Numbered from the stretch's first letter, positions 23,393-33,055 are shown. The stretch is DNA of 64,000 bases from an uncultured Clostridia bacterium (GCA_948676835.1 CAPOZU010000012.1:3527-67526), one strand, 5' to 3'. A program made the numbers and translations. The notes: generated by a model not told the origin, from the sequence alone.

Positions 23393-26039
23393 TATGAATT
23401 TTATGCAATATACAACTGATTATATTTCTGGAGTAATGTCATTAAGAAATCCACAGGAAAAATCATTGAGAATACTAGAAGATATAATCAATGATACTAA
23501 TTTAATAAACAACAAAAATATAGAAGATATATTAAATATAGTACATAATAAATATCCTATATGTACAGATTTTGAAAGAAATTTTATTTCTTTAACTTTT
23601 GCTTTAGCAACAGGAGTTGGAAAAACAAGATTAATGGGAGCTTTTATAACTTATTTATATACTAATTATGGAATAAAAAATTTTCTTGTTGTTGCACCAA
23701 GCACAACAATATATGAAAAACTAAAAGCAGATTTGGGAAATCCAGATAATCCGAAATATGTATTTAAAGGATTAGGTTGTTTTAATGATCCACCAAAAGT
23801 AATTGCAGATGATGATTATGCAAATAAAAATATATCTTTATTTGATTCAGAAGTGAATATATATGTTTATAATATTGGAAAGTTTGATAAAGATAATACA
23901 AAAATGAAAGCATTTAATGAATTTTTAGGTAAGTCATTTTATGATAAGCTGGCAGAAATGAGAGATCTTGTAATAATTATGGATGAATCTCATCACTATA
24001 GAGCTGATAAAGGAATGGCAGCATTAAATGAATTGGATCCTATATTAGGATTGGAATTAACAGCAACTCCAATAGCAACTATAAAAAATAAACAAGTACA
24101 TTTTAAAAATGTTGTATATGAATATCCATTATCAGAAGCTATAAAAGATGGATATACAAGAGTACCATTTGCTGTGACAAGAACAGATATAGATTTTTAT
24201 CATTTTGGTGATGAACAATTAGATAAACTAATGTTAAATGATGGAGTGAAATGTCATGAAATGATAAAAAATAAACTTGCTTTTTATTCAAAAAATAATA
24301 ATAAGGCATTAGTAAAACCATTTATGCTTGTAGTGTGCAAAGATACTGATCATGCAAAGAAAATAGAAGAATATATAAAGTCTAATGAATTTAGAAATGG
24401 GAAATATAAAAATAAGACTATAAAAATAGAGTCGAAAATGACAGGGATTGAAACGGAAGCGAATACAAAGTTACTGTTAGATGTAGAAAGAACTGATAAT
24501 CCAGTTGAAATAGTAATACATGTAAATATGTTAAAAGAAGGATGGGATGTTAATAATTTGTATACTATTGTTCCATTAAGAACAGCAAGTTCGAAGATAT
24601 TAAGAGAGCAGATGGTAGGTAGAGGATTAAGATTGCCATATGGAGAAAGAATAGGTGATAAAGAAATTGATGCTGTAATGTTGACAGCACACGATAAATT
24701 CCATGAAATACTTGAAGAAGCACAAAAGGGAAATTCAATATTTAAATTAGGAAATGTTATTAAAGTAGAAGATGTTGAAGATGAAAAAATTACTTATACA
24801 CAAATAGCTCTTGATTTAACAGAAGAGCAAGATGAATTAAGTGCACAATTAGAACTTAAGGAAGATGATGAAAAATATAATTTTTCAAGTAATATAAATA
24901 ACCTTTTAAAAGAAAAAGTTTCAGACTATGTATATAATAATGAAAAAGAGATAACTGAAAAAGATAAAAACAAAATAAAAGAACAAATAGAGGAAGAAAT
25001 AAAGAATGATGAGGATTTAGGAAGAATTTTTGAAGAAAATAGAAATCCAATAGAAAGTTGGATGAATAAAAATATTGAAAAAATAAGAAATGATTTAGAT
25101 AGTAGATTTATTTTAATACCTAAGATTAAAACTGAAAGAGAAGAAGGAGAATATTATTTTGATGACTTCAATATAGATACATCAAAATTTAATCAAAAAC
25201 CTATTGACAATAAGCTATTATTACAGAATTTAATTGATGCATCAGAAGTGAAACTAATTGAAGGCGGATATATAAATTTTGATGCTATTAAACCTGAAAG
25301 AACTATTTTAGAAGAATTGAGAAATAAAGCAGAAATTGATTATGAAAAAACATCAGAATTATTACATAAACTTATAAACCAAGTTATTGATAATTTTAAA
25401 AATAAATTTGATAATGAACAAGTAAAAAATATAGTAATGATGTATAAAAGAGAACTTGCCAATGAAATATATGGTCAAATGCTAAAGCATTTTGTACGTA
25501 ATGAAGGAATAATAAAGGAAGAAGTATTCACTGAAAGGCCTATTAATTATCAATCTAAATATAAATATGATATTAAAAAGAATTTATTTGATAATTATAA
25601 TTCTGATAGAGATGGAAGAATAACTTCAATATTATTTGAGGGAATAAAAAGAGGAGTGTTTAATACTGCTAAGTTTGATAGTGTACCTGAATTGCAATTT
25701 GCTAAAATAGTAGAAAGAGAAAATAATTTTGTAGAAAAATGGTTAAGACCATCACCAATAGATTTTAATATAACATATAATGGTGGGAAAAGTTATGAAC
25801 CTGATTTTGTAATAGAAACAGAAAAGACCATATTTTTAGTAGAGATAAAAGGTGATGATAAACTAAACGATCCTGATGTCCTTGCAAAGAAAGAAAAGTC
25901 TATAGACTATTGCAAATTAGTTTCTAAGTGGGCAGAAGATACTGGAAATAAAAAATGGGTATATGTATTTATACCAGCAAGTAAAATATCATCACAATCA
26001 ACATTTAAATATTTGTCAGAGTATTATTCAGTAGAATAA
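23385..26039 (+). CDS. res: Type III restriction endonuclease subunit (Res)
   Basis: The protein has 884 residues from ATG 23385, which overlaps the mod stop (ATGAATAA); GAGGAGG lies 12 nt upstream. It is a superfamily 2 helicase: Walker A ATGVGKTRL (about residues 76-84), motif II DESHHYRA, motif III TATPIA, and motif VI QMVGRGLRLPYG. The C-terminal nuclease is PD-(D/E)xK: EPDFVIETEKTIFLVEIKG. It cuts DNA beside unmethylated head-to-head sites using ATP. All motifs look intact. Confidence 0.93.
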   Translation: MNNMNFMQYTTDYISGVMSLRNPQEKSLRILEDIINDTNLINNKNIEDILNIVHNKYPICTDFERNFISLTFALATGVGKTRLMGAFITYLYTNYGIKNFLVVAPSTTIYEKLKADLGNPDNPKYVFKGLGCFNDPPKVIADDDYANKNISLFDSEVNIYVYNIGKFDKDNTKMKAFNEFLGKSFYDKLAEMRDLVIIMDESHHYRADKGMAALNELDPILGLELTATPIATIKNKQVHFKNVVYEYPLSEAIKDGYTRVPFAVTRTDIDFYHFGDEQLDKLMLNDGVKCHEMIKNKLAFYSKNNNKALVKPFMLVVCKDTDHAKKIEEYIKSNEFRNGKYKNKTIKIESKMTGIETEANTKLLLDVERTDNPVEIVIHVNMLKEGWDVNNLYTIVPLRTASSKILREQMVGRGLRLPYGERIGDKEIDAVMLTAHDKFHEILEEAQKGNSIFKLGNVIKVEDVEDEKITYTQIALDLTEEQDELSAQLELKEDDEKYNFSSNINNLLKEKVSDYVYNNEKEITEKDKNKIKEQIEEEIKNDEDLGRIFEENRNPIESWMNKNIEKIRNDLDSRFILIPKIKTEREEGEYYFDDFNIDTSKFNQKPIDNKLLLQNLIDASEVKLIEGGYINFDAIKPERTILEELRNKAEIDYEKTSELLHKLINQVIDNFKNKFDNEQVKNIVMMYKRELANEIYGQMLKHFVRNEGIIKEEVFTERPINYQSKYKYDIKKNLFDNYNSDRDGRITSILFEGIKRGVFNTAKFDSVPELQFAKIVERENNFVEKWLRPSPIDFNITYNGGKSYEPDFVIETEKTIFLVEIKGDDKLNDPDVLAKKEKSIDYCKLVSKWAEDTGNKKWVYVFIPASKISSQSTFKYLSEYYSVE

Positions 26040-26093
26040 TAAATTAACTTATTATTTATAATATTCAAAAATTTTAAATGAAGGAGATAATAT

Positions 26094-26987
26094 ATGATTT
26101 TAAAAATAAATAAAGAGTTAAATCAGCAAGATTTTAAAAATGAAAAGGAATTGCAAGCATTTTTTGAAAAAAATATTGAAACTATATTAGGATATAAACT
26201 TATAGATACAGAATTTATAGTAGGAGGTTTTAGAATTGATTCTTTAGCTTTTGATGAAGAATCAAAATCATTTAAAATAATTGAATATAAAAATATAAAG
26301 AATCATTCTTTGATTGATCAAGGATATACATATTTGAAATTAATGCTAGAAAGAAAAGCAGATTTTGTGCTTCAGTATAACATAAAAACTAAGTCATCAT
26401 TAAATATCAAAGATATAGATTGGAGTCAATCAAGAATTATATTTGTTTCACCAATTTATACAGTATATCAATTAAATGCTACAGATTTCAAAAATATACC
26501 AGTAGATTTAGTTAAAGTAACAAAATATGAAGATGATATTATAGAAATTGATTTTATAAAGAAGACAAGCAATGTTAAAGTACAAGATATTCAGATGGAA
26601 TCAATACAAAATGATGTTAATAAAGAAATAATTGTATATACTGAAGAAGATCATTTATCTAAGGGCGCAGATAATATAAAAAAGGTATATGAAGAATTGA
26701 AAAATAGAATATTAGAATTAGATGATATAGATGTAGAAGCAAAAAAACTATATATAGCATTTAAAGGAAGTAGAAATATTGCAGATGTAGAATTTAATAA
26801 GAATAAATTAAAGATATATGTTAATGTAAAAAAAGGAAGATTAAATGATCCTTTGAAATTAACTAAAGATATTAGTAATATTGGTCATTGGGGAAATGGT
26901 GATTATTGTATTATAATTGATAAAAAAGATGATATTGATAATATTATTCCATTGATAAAACAGTCTTTAAAAGTAAATAAAAAGTAA
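26094..26987 (+). CDS. PD-(D/E)xK nuclease-like protein with DUF5655-type C-terminus
   Basis: The protein has 297 residues. The nuclease-like core is FRIDSLAFDEESKSFKIIEYKNIKN (Asp49, Glu64, Lys66), then the DQGYTYLKLMLERKADF segment. A C-terminal domain from about residue 190 (VYEELKNRILELDDIDVEAKKLYIAFKGSRNIADVEF) resembles DUF5655. Such proteins are frequent next to restriction-modification genes. A role in DNA cleavage is inferred; all three acidic/basic positions are present. It lies 54 nt after res, with AAGGAG. Confidence 0.8.
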   Translation: MILKINKELNQQDFKNEKELQAFFEKNIETILGYKLIDTEFIVGGFRIDSLAFDEESKSFKIIEYKNIKNHSLIDQGYTYLKLMLERKADFVLQYNIKTKSSLNIKDIDWSQSRIIFVSPIYTVYQLNATDFKNIPVDLVKVTKYEDDIIEIDFIKKTSNVKVQDIQMESIQNDVNKEIIVYTEEDHLSKGADNIKKVYEELKNRILELDDIDVEAKKLYIAFKGSRNIADVEFNKNKLKIYVNVKKGRLNDPLKLTKDISNIGHWGNGDYCIIIDKKDDIDNIIPLIKQSLKVNKK

Positions 26988-27140
26988 TCATATATTAAAA
27001 TTAAGAAACTAATATATTCAATTTTCAAATAAATTGAGCTTATGTATAAATAGTAATTAAATTTAATTAATGATTTGAGTAGAATATTTATGTTTGCATA
27101 AATATGAATTATAAAACAGAAAAGATAAATAGGTGAAAAT

Positions 27141-28592
27141 ATGGAAGAAGATTATAGAAACTTATGCCAAGTTTTTACGCCAACGGAAAATGTTAAAGAA
27201 TTATTAGATTGGTGTGGATATATAGATAATTTATATGGAAAGAAAATAATTGAAAATTCTTGTGGAGATGGTAATATTCTAAAAGAAGTTGTTAAAAGAT
27301 ATATAGAAGACTGTTTACAAAAAGGAATTTCAAATAAAGAAATATCAAAAGGGTTAGAAAAAGATATATATGGAATAGAATATGATGTGCAACAACATAA
27401 AAAATGCAAAAAAAATTTAAATAAGATAGTAAAGGAATATAAATTAGAGAAGGTGACATGGAGAAATATAATAAATAAAGATGCCCTATTGAATTTATAT
27501 ATAGAAAAATTTGATTATGTAGTAGGAAATCCACCATATATTAAGTATAAATCATTATCTTTACAAGATAGAAAGTATATTAGAAATAATTTTGAAACAT
27601 GTAAGAATGGAAAATTTGATTATTGTTATGCTTTTATTGAGAGTAGTATAAAAGCATTAAAAGATAAAGGTAAAATGGCTTATTTAATTCCTAGTAGTAT
27701 ATTTAAAAATGTTTTTGCAAATGATTTGAGAGAATTTATAAAACCACACATTACTCAAATATATGATTATACTACTACTCAATTATTTGATAAGACAACT
27801 AATGATAAAGGAACAGATAGATTAGTTTCTTCAATAATTATGATAGTAGAGAAAAATAGTAATAGTAATAGTGTTCAATATATTGATATTAATAAAAAAG
27901 AAGTACGAATTATAAAAAAAGATGATTTAAGAGATAAATGGATTTTTAGAAATAAAATTAATAATACTAAAAACAAGAAAAGATTTGGGGATTATTTTTA
28001 TGCTTCAAATACGATTGCAACTTTATATAATAAAGCATATGTTATAAAGGAATATAGAAAAGATAATAAATTTATATATACAGAAGATGGAGGGATTATT
28101 GAAAAAAAAGTAATAAAAGACACAATAAGTCCTAAAACTTTTAATAAAAAAAGAATAGAAAAAATAATATTTCCATATTATTATAATAAGAATAATGAAC
28201 TTGTGAGATATGATACTAAAGAATTTGAAGAAAAGTTTCCAAATGCTTGTGAATACTTAAGAAGATTTACAAAAGATTTAGAAAAGAGAAATTCAGATAA
28301 AAATGCTAAATGGTTTGAATATGGAAGAAGTCAAGCTCTAAGAAACAATAATAAAGAAAAGTTACTATTGTCTACTGTTATTACAAATGAAGTAAAAACA
28401 AAGATATTACCTAAAAATAATATACCGTATTCAGGAATATATATTATACCAATAAATGATAAGACATTAGAAGAAGCAGATAAAATACTAAAAAGCGAAG
28501 ATTTCTTTAATTATATTGAGGGAAAAGGAATAAATGCAAGTGGAAAATCTTTAAGAATAACATCAAAAGATATCAATGAATATATGTTTTAA
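27141..28592 (+). CDS. Eco57I-like N6-adenine DNA methyltransferase
   Basis: The protein has 483 residues. It has a gamma-class layout: QVFTP at residues 10-14 (motif X), AdoMet motif IIENSCGDGNIL (36-47), catalytic NPPY at 130-133, then KGKMAYLIPSSIFKN. The C-terminal half probably recognises DNA. No nuclease domain is visible, so this is a methyltransferase without an obvious fused restriction partner. It is a second, separate methylase beside Mod, 17 nt upstream of the kinase gene and apparently in the same transcription unit. Confidence 0.87.
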   Translation: MEEDYRNLCQVFTPTENVKELLDWCGYIDNLYGKKIIENSCGDGNILKEVVKRYIEDCLQKGISNKEISKGLEKDIYGIEYDVQQHKKCKKNLNKIVKEYKLEKVTWRNIINKDALLNLYIEKFDYVVGNPPYIKYKSLSLQDRKYIRNNFETCKNGKFDYCYAFIESSIKALKDKGKMAYLIPSSIFKNVFANDLREFIKPHITQIYDYTTTQLFDKTTNDKGTDRLVSSIIMIVEKNSNSNSVQYIDINKKEVRIIKKDDLRDKWIFRNKINNTKNKKRFGDYFYASNTIATLYNKAYVIKEYRKDNKFIYTEDGGIIEKKVIKDTISPKTFNKKRIEKIIFPYYYNKNNELVRYDTKEFEEKFPNACEYLRRFTKDLEKRNSDKNAKWFEYGRSQALRNNNKEKLLLSTVITNEVKTKILPKNNIPYSGIYIIPINDKTLEEADKILKSEDFFNYIEGKGINASGKSLRITSKDINEYMF

Positions 28593-28609
28593 GATTTAGG
28601 GAGAATTAT

Positions 28610-31075
28610 ATGGAAGAATTAGAATTTAGAGTTAGTGCAAAGACAGCAAAACTTATAGGAAGGGAAAATATTTCAGCAGTAGATGGAGCTATAATTGAAT
28701 TAGTTAAAAATGCATATGATGCTGATGCAGAATGTGTATATATAAAGTATAATATGCCATTTCCTAATATATTAAAAAATACAACATATACCTACTTAGA
28801 ACATTATTTAAGTAAAGAAGAACTTAAATATGTACTACAATTTTATGAACCTGAAAGTGAAAGAAGTGATAAAGTAACAAGAAAGAATGAAATAGCAGAT
28901 AAAGATATTACTAAACTACAATCTATATTATTTTCTAAAAATGAAATTATCATAATAGACAATGGAACAGGAATGACTAAAAGTATAATGAAGACAACAT
29001 GGATGAATATAGCTACTAGTGATAAAGAAAAGAATATGTATAGTGAAAAAGGAAGGATAAAGACAGGAGCAAAAGGAATAGGTAGATTCGCATTAGAAAA
29101 ACTTTCAACTGCTACAAAGGTATACACCAAAAATAAAGATGATAAATTATTAGAGTGGAATATAAATTGGAATCAATTTGATGAATTAGAATTATTAAAT
29201 GATATCAAAGCTACATTAGAAGATAAAGATAGTACGTATGAACAAACAATCCAAGAATTGATTGGAAAAAACGAGTTTTCTAAATTAAAAAAATTCAATT
29301 GGAATACTGGAACTGCATTAATATTAACTCCAACTAGAGAAGAATGGACGGATAGATTATTTAAAAAAGTGAATACCAATATGCAAAGTATTAATCCATT
29401 AGGTAGTGTAGATACTTTTGAAATTTATATAAATAATACCTATGATGTAAATTTAAATTTCATAAGTAATAATTTAGAGATACAAGATTATGATTATAGA
29501 ATTAAAGCTCAATATGATGGAAATAATACAATAAAAGTTTTTCTAAAAAGAAATGAAGTTGATTTAAATGCAGAAAAAGCGATTATAAAAATTAATGGAA
29601 AGATATATGAATTTAATTTATCTGAATTTTGGAACAGAGAAGCTTTTAAATTAAAAAATTATTATAAAGAGGATTATGATAAAGAAATAGAAATTGATTT
29701 AATAGTTGATAAAGAGATAAAAGATTATGAATTAGAAAAGATAGAAAAAGTCGGACCGTTTACAATCGATTTATATTTCATGAAAGGAGGAAATAGTGAC
29801 GATTCAATAATAAAGAAAATCAAGAAAAAAACTAGAACCGAGATGCTAGATAAATTTTCTGGAATAAAGTTATATAGAGATAACTTTAAAGTTAGACCTT
29901 ATGGTGAATTTGAAGATGGAATGTATGATTGGCTTAACTTAGGAGTAAGAGCACAAAGAAGCCCAGCTGGTATCAAACATCCATCAGGAAATTGGAGAAC
30001 TTTGCCATATCAGACTATTGGATGTGTAAAAATAGGAAGAAATGAGAATCCTAAATTAATTGATATGGCTAACCGTGAAGGCTTAGCTACGAATGAAGAA
30101 TATTATATTTTTGTTGAAATGATACAAAAAGTTTTATCAGTATTTGAATATGATAGACAATATGTATATAGAGAGTATGGTAAGTGGCTTGATTCAAAGG
30201 AAGATAAAATCGATAAAAAAGAGAAAATATTAGAATCAATAAAGAATGAAAAACAAAAAAGCAATAATGAATATAATGAAGATAATGATGAGTATACAAA
30301 AAAAGAATATAGAGAAACAGTATATAAATTGAATAAAGAAAAAGATGAAGAGCAGAAGACAAAAGAAATTTTAATGTCATTTGGATCAGCAGGAATTATA
30401 ACAAATACATTTTCTCATGAGTTAAGAGGAATAGAAAATGAAATGGGAAATAGAATGCAATATATAAGACATACAGTAAAAAAACTACTAAATGATAATG
30501 ACTATGAAGGAGATGAAGACCTTAATCCTTTTAAGTTTATTGATGAAGCAGAAAAAACTGATAAATTGCTTAATAGTTGGATATCAGTAGTAATTGATGG
30601 AGTACAAAAAAATTCATTTGAAAAAGAAGAGATTAATGTATCAAAATTTGTAGAAAATATTATTAACGAATGGACACCATTAATGGAGAAAAAACATATA
30701 TTTTTCAATAAACCAGAAATTGAAGATATAAAGATTAATATAGAAAAAGTAGATTTATATGCAATATTCAATAATTTCTTTTTAAATTCTGCCTGGTTTT
30801 TAGAAAAACTACAGGGAAAAAGAAGAGAAATTAATATAAAAATTCTTAAAAAAGATACTATTGAAATATATCTCGAAAATAATGGACCAATCTTAGATAA
30901 TAGATATAAAGATAATCCAGATAGAGTTTTTAATGCTGGCGAAACAAGTAAAGGTGATAAAGGAACTGGACTAGGATTATGGATAATGAGAGAAGTAATA
31001 AATAAAAATGATGGAGAAATACATATAATGCAAAAAGAAGATGGCTTTGGAATAAAAATTAATATACCCATATAA
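28610..31075 (+). CDS. Histidine-kinase-like protein with two GHKL ATPase domains
   Basis: The protein has 821 residues, soluble. The N-terminal Hsp90/MORC-type GHKL domain has AVDGAIIELVKNAYDADA (residues 23-40), IDNGTGM (about 117) and TGAKGIGRFALEKLS. A middle part (about 200-540) is unassigned; a coiled, charged linker follows (545-595). Then come a dimerisation-helix motif FSHELRG (His at about 603) and a second HATPase with GDKGTGLGLWIMREV (about 783-797). The last two elements match sensor kinases. It lies 12 nt before the receiver gene, so phosphotransfer between them is likely but inferred. Confidence 0.83.
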   Translation: MEELEFRVSAKTAKLIGRENISAVDGAIIELVKNAYDADAECVYIKYNMPFPNILKNTTYTYLEHYLSKEELKYVLQFYEPESERSDKVTRKNEIADKDITKLQSILFSKNEIIIIDNGTGMTKSIMKTTWMNIATSDKEKNMYSEKGRIKTGAKGIGRFALEKLSTATKVYTKNKDDKLLEWNINWNQFDELELLNDIKATLEDKDSTYEQTIQELIGKNEFSKLKKFNWNTGTALILTPTREEWTDRLFKKVNTNMQSINPLGSVDTFEIYINNTYDVNLNFISNNLEIQDYDYRIKAQYDGNNTIKVFLKRNEVDLNAEKAIIKINGKIYEFNLSEFWNREAFKLKNYYKEDYDKEIEIDLIVDKEIKDYELEKIEKVGPFTIDLYFMKGGNSDDSIIKKIKKKTRTEMLDKFSGIKLYRDNFKVRPYGEFEDGMYDWLNLGVRAQRSPAGIKHPSGNWRTLPYQTIGCVKIGRNENPKLIDMANREGLATNEEYYIFVEMIQKVLSVFEYDRQYVYREYGKWLDSKEDKIDKKEKILESIKNEKQKSNNEYNEDNDEYTKKEYRETVYKLNKEKDEEQKTKEILMSFGSAGIITNTFSHELRGIENEMGNRMQYIRHTVKKLLNDNDYEGDEDLNPFKFIDEAEKTDKLLNSWISVVIDGVQKNSFEKEEINVSKFVENIINEWTPLMEKKHIFFNKPEIEDIKINIEKVDLYAIFNNFFLNSAWFLEKLQGKRREINIKILKKDTIEIYLENNGPILDNRYKDNPDRVFNAGETSKGDKGTGLGLWIMREVINKNDGEIHIMQKEDGFGIKINIPI

Positions 31076-31087
31076 TAGGAGGTATTA

Positions 31088-31750
31088 ATGGATAAGTATA
31101 TAGTAGGTATAATTGATGATGAACAAAATGCTATTAGTAAAATTAGAGGAATAATAAAAGAAAATAAGCCAGAGAATGTAGAAGTAGACTTTAAAACATA
31201 TTTTTTAGAGAATGAAAAAGGTATTTCAATAAAAAAATTGTCTAAAGAAATATTGGAAGATATAAAGAATAATAAAATTAATACACTAATTATAGATCAA
31301 AAAATCATTGTAAATGCAGGAGAAGTAGAAGGAATAGAAATATTTAAAAGTATAAAAGATGAGGTTGATAAATTTCCTGTAATAATGCTTACTAACGTTG
31401 CAGATGAGTGTATGAAAGATGATTTTGTAGATCCTGATAAGGTATATAAAAAAAGTGATTTCTTTGCAATTGATGAGGAAAAATCAAAAGAATTAGTAAG
31501 AAAAATATTTATCAATGCAAGAAAGTATAATGATAATAGAACACAAATTGAAACAAAAATAAGAGTATTGCAAAATGAAATTTCCGAAAATGGAAATAAT
31601 GCGGAAATTGTTAATGAAATAATAGATAATGAAGAAAAACTTAGTGAGCTGAAACCAACAGATTATACGCAAATAGAAAAAATTGTAAATCCACAAAAAA
31701 TAAAAGATGTATTAGATTTATTGAATGAAGTTAATAATTTATTGGAGTAA
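31088..31750 (+). CDS. Receiver-domain protein without a recognised output domain
   Basis: The protein has 220 residues. Receiver motifs are the acidic pair in VGIIDDEQN (Asp10, Asp11), the probable phospho-acceptor Asp70 in TLIIDQKI, Thr102 in VIMLTNV and Lys121/122 in VYKKSDFF. The C-terminal 85 residues are helical and charged (TQIETKIRVLQNEISENG...), with no DNA-binding domain I recognise. It starts behind AGGAGG, 12 nt after the kinase. It is the probable partner of the kinase. Confidence 0.8.
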   Translation: MDKYIVGIIDDEQNAISKIRGIIKENKPENVEVDFKTYFLENEKGISIKKLSKEILEDIKNNKINTLIIDQKIIVNAGEVEGIEIFKSIKDEVDKFPVIMLTNVADECMKDDFVDPDKVYKKSDFFAIDEEKSKELVRKIFINARKYNDNRTQIETKIRVLQNEISENGNNAEIVNEIIDNEEKLSELKPTDYTQIEKIVNPQKIKDVLDLLNEVNNLLE

Positions 31751-31753
31751 AAA

Positions 31754-32371
31754 ATGAAATATGATGAATTTAGAGATTTTAAAATAGAAAGAACATGTAA
31801 TAAAGAATATAAACATTATAAAAGTTATAAAAAGTTTTTAAAAAAAGATTTCCATTGTAGATGTGCTTATTGCAATACCTGGGATTTTATAATTGAGCCA
31901 TTAGGATTTGCAATTGATCATTATGTGCCAAGAAAAACTTTTAAAAATATAGATAAAACATTTGATAATAATTATAACAATTTAATGTATGTTTGCCCTA
32001 AATGCAATAGAGAAAAGTCGGACAAGTTTAAAGGAAATACTGATAATCTAGAAATAAAAAATGATTTATTCTATAATCCAGTTGAAAAAGATTATAATGA
32101 AATATTTTTTAGAAATGAATTTGGCGGAATAGATTCAGAAGATAAAAAAGCTAAAGAAATTATGAGTGAATTGAAGTTATATAGACCACTATATAATTTG
32201 GCATGGTTACTTGAAAAATTAATGAAAACAAGAGAAAAAATAAAATCTAAAATAGAAGAACCAGAAATATCTTCAGAAAAAAAAGAAATGTTAGAAAAAT
32301 GTTTAACTAAAATAAATGATTATTACATAGATATGGAAAAACTGTTTAAGAAGAGTTATAAAATGAAATGA
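31754..32371 (+). CDS. HNH endonuclease
   Basis: The protein has 205 residues. The HNH core is CAYC (Cys37, Cys40), a DH pair (Asp55, His56 in FAIDHYVPR), Asn76 in NNYNNLMYVC, and CPKC (Cys81, Cys84). This is the zinc-stabilised type that uses His for catalysis. A helical C-terminus (residues 135-205) follows. It starts 3 nt after the receiver gene, so it is almost certainly translated from the same mRNA. It may be the effector of the kinase-receiver pair. Confidence 0.87.
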   Translation: MKYDEFRDFKIERTCNKEYKHYKSYKKFLKKDFHCRCAYCNTWDFIIEPLGFAIDHYVPRKTFKNIDKTFDNNYNNLMYVCPKCNREKSDKFKGNTDNLEIKNDLFYNPVEKDYNEIFFRNEFGGIDSEDKKAKEIMSELKLYRPLYNLAWLLEKLMKTREKIKSKIEEPEISSEKKEMLEKCLTKINDYYIDMEKLFKKSYKMK

Positions 32372-32421
32372 TTTATTTGTGAGTTATTAACGAATAATAG
32401 TAAATGTTATAAATAAAATTA

Positions 32422-32445
32422 AAATGCGAGATTAATCTCGCATTT
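32422..32445. terminator. Perfect palindromic terminator
   Basis: AAATGCGAGATT-AATCTCGCATTT lies just after the HNH gene and closes the defence operon. It may also serve the convergent 32548-32772 gene. Confidence 0.65.
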
Positions 32446-32547
32446 CTGATATTTTAAAGCGTAGTTTTAAAATGGAACACTATTATTTTCACATCCTATA
32501 ATCAACTGTACACCATCCACAAACCCATTCCTATAATATTTTTCTCT

Positions 32548-32772
32548 CTAATAACAAATATAATCAAGAAAATTATCATCAATTTTATCAAATTGTCTCT
32601 TAACATACTTTTTATTCTGATCAGGAACATTCCTTAAAATATTTTCAAAAAACTCATCAAAATAGATATCATGTTTTTTATCTTCATCATTAGTAAAAGG
32701 AAAAAGAGTTGCTTCTCTACATTCTATCCATTCTTTCAAAATATCATCATTAACCTCTCTTAAATTACTCAT
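32548..32772 (-). CDS. Small acidic hypothetical protein
   Basis: The protein has 74 residues, rich in Asp and Glu (MSNLREVNDDILKEWIECRE...), with a good minus-strand ribosome site (GGAGGTTATTT before ATG). The family is not recognised. It is the last gene before the right end of the element and reads inward, against the defence operon. Small acidic proteins in such places can be regulators or inhibitors, but nothing here shows that. Confidence 0.65.
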   Translation of the reverse strand: MSNLREVNDDILKEWIECREATLFPFTNDEDKKHDIYFDEFFENILRNVPDQNKKYVKRQFDKIDDNFLDYICY

Positions 32773-32899
32773 AAATAACCTCCATTATGTTATTTTGTGC
32801 TAATCATAATTGACACAAAATAAATCTAAAAATTAAAATTTTCTATTTTAAAATTCAATCTTATCGACTGAAAAATAGCAAACATTCGTGTCAATCAAC

Positions 32900-32919
32900 T
32901 TGGGAAAAAATTGGGAAAC
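32900..32919 (+). promoter_or_regulatory. Candidate integrase arm-binding site (right)
   Basis: TTGGGAAAAAA followed by TTGGGAAAC is the counterpart of 17446-17465. Confidence 0.5.
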
Positions 32920-32924
32920 AAACT

Positions 32925-33055
32925 CTCCAAAAATGTCCTAAAAAGACACAAATGTTCTGTATGCCCAAATACCCGAAGGTATATAAAAAAACGGCGAAAA
33001 CCCTAATTTTCACTAAATTACAAAACTTGGTCAACCACGCCTCATAACCCGAAGG
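32925..33055 (+). repeat. Right copy of the element-end repeat (candidate attR)
   Basis: It is homologous to 17192-17321 over about 130 nt. The core CTCATAACCCGAAGG (33041-33055) matches the tRNA-Met anticodon arm better than the left copy does. A partial second ACCCGAAGGT string is at about 32983-32992. Confidence 0.6.

Larger units (their letters stand above)
17307..33055. mobile_element. Integrative (possibly mobilisable) element carrying a defence operon
   Basis: About 15.7 kb lies between the two att-like cores (17307-17321 and 33041-33055). Just inside the left end is a tyrosine integrase. Matching doublets of TTGGGAA (17446-17465; 32900-32919) lie near each end and look like integrase arm sites. 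Inside are an iteron-like array, an excisionase-like protein, replication proteins, a hairpin-dense stretch and the cargo genes. No relaxase, capsid or conjugation gene is present, so self-transfer is unlikely. Exact ends are inferred. Confidence 0.65.

Noticed and set aside
21671..26039. mod-res overlap as a fused or phase-variable type III system
   Set aside because: No simple-sequence repeat is seen in mod; the 8-nt overlap is ordinary translational coupling.
32548..32772. Antitoxin for the HNH nuclease
   Set aside because: It is small and acidic, but on the opposite strand with no motif support; there is no evidence beyond proximity.
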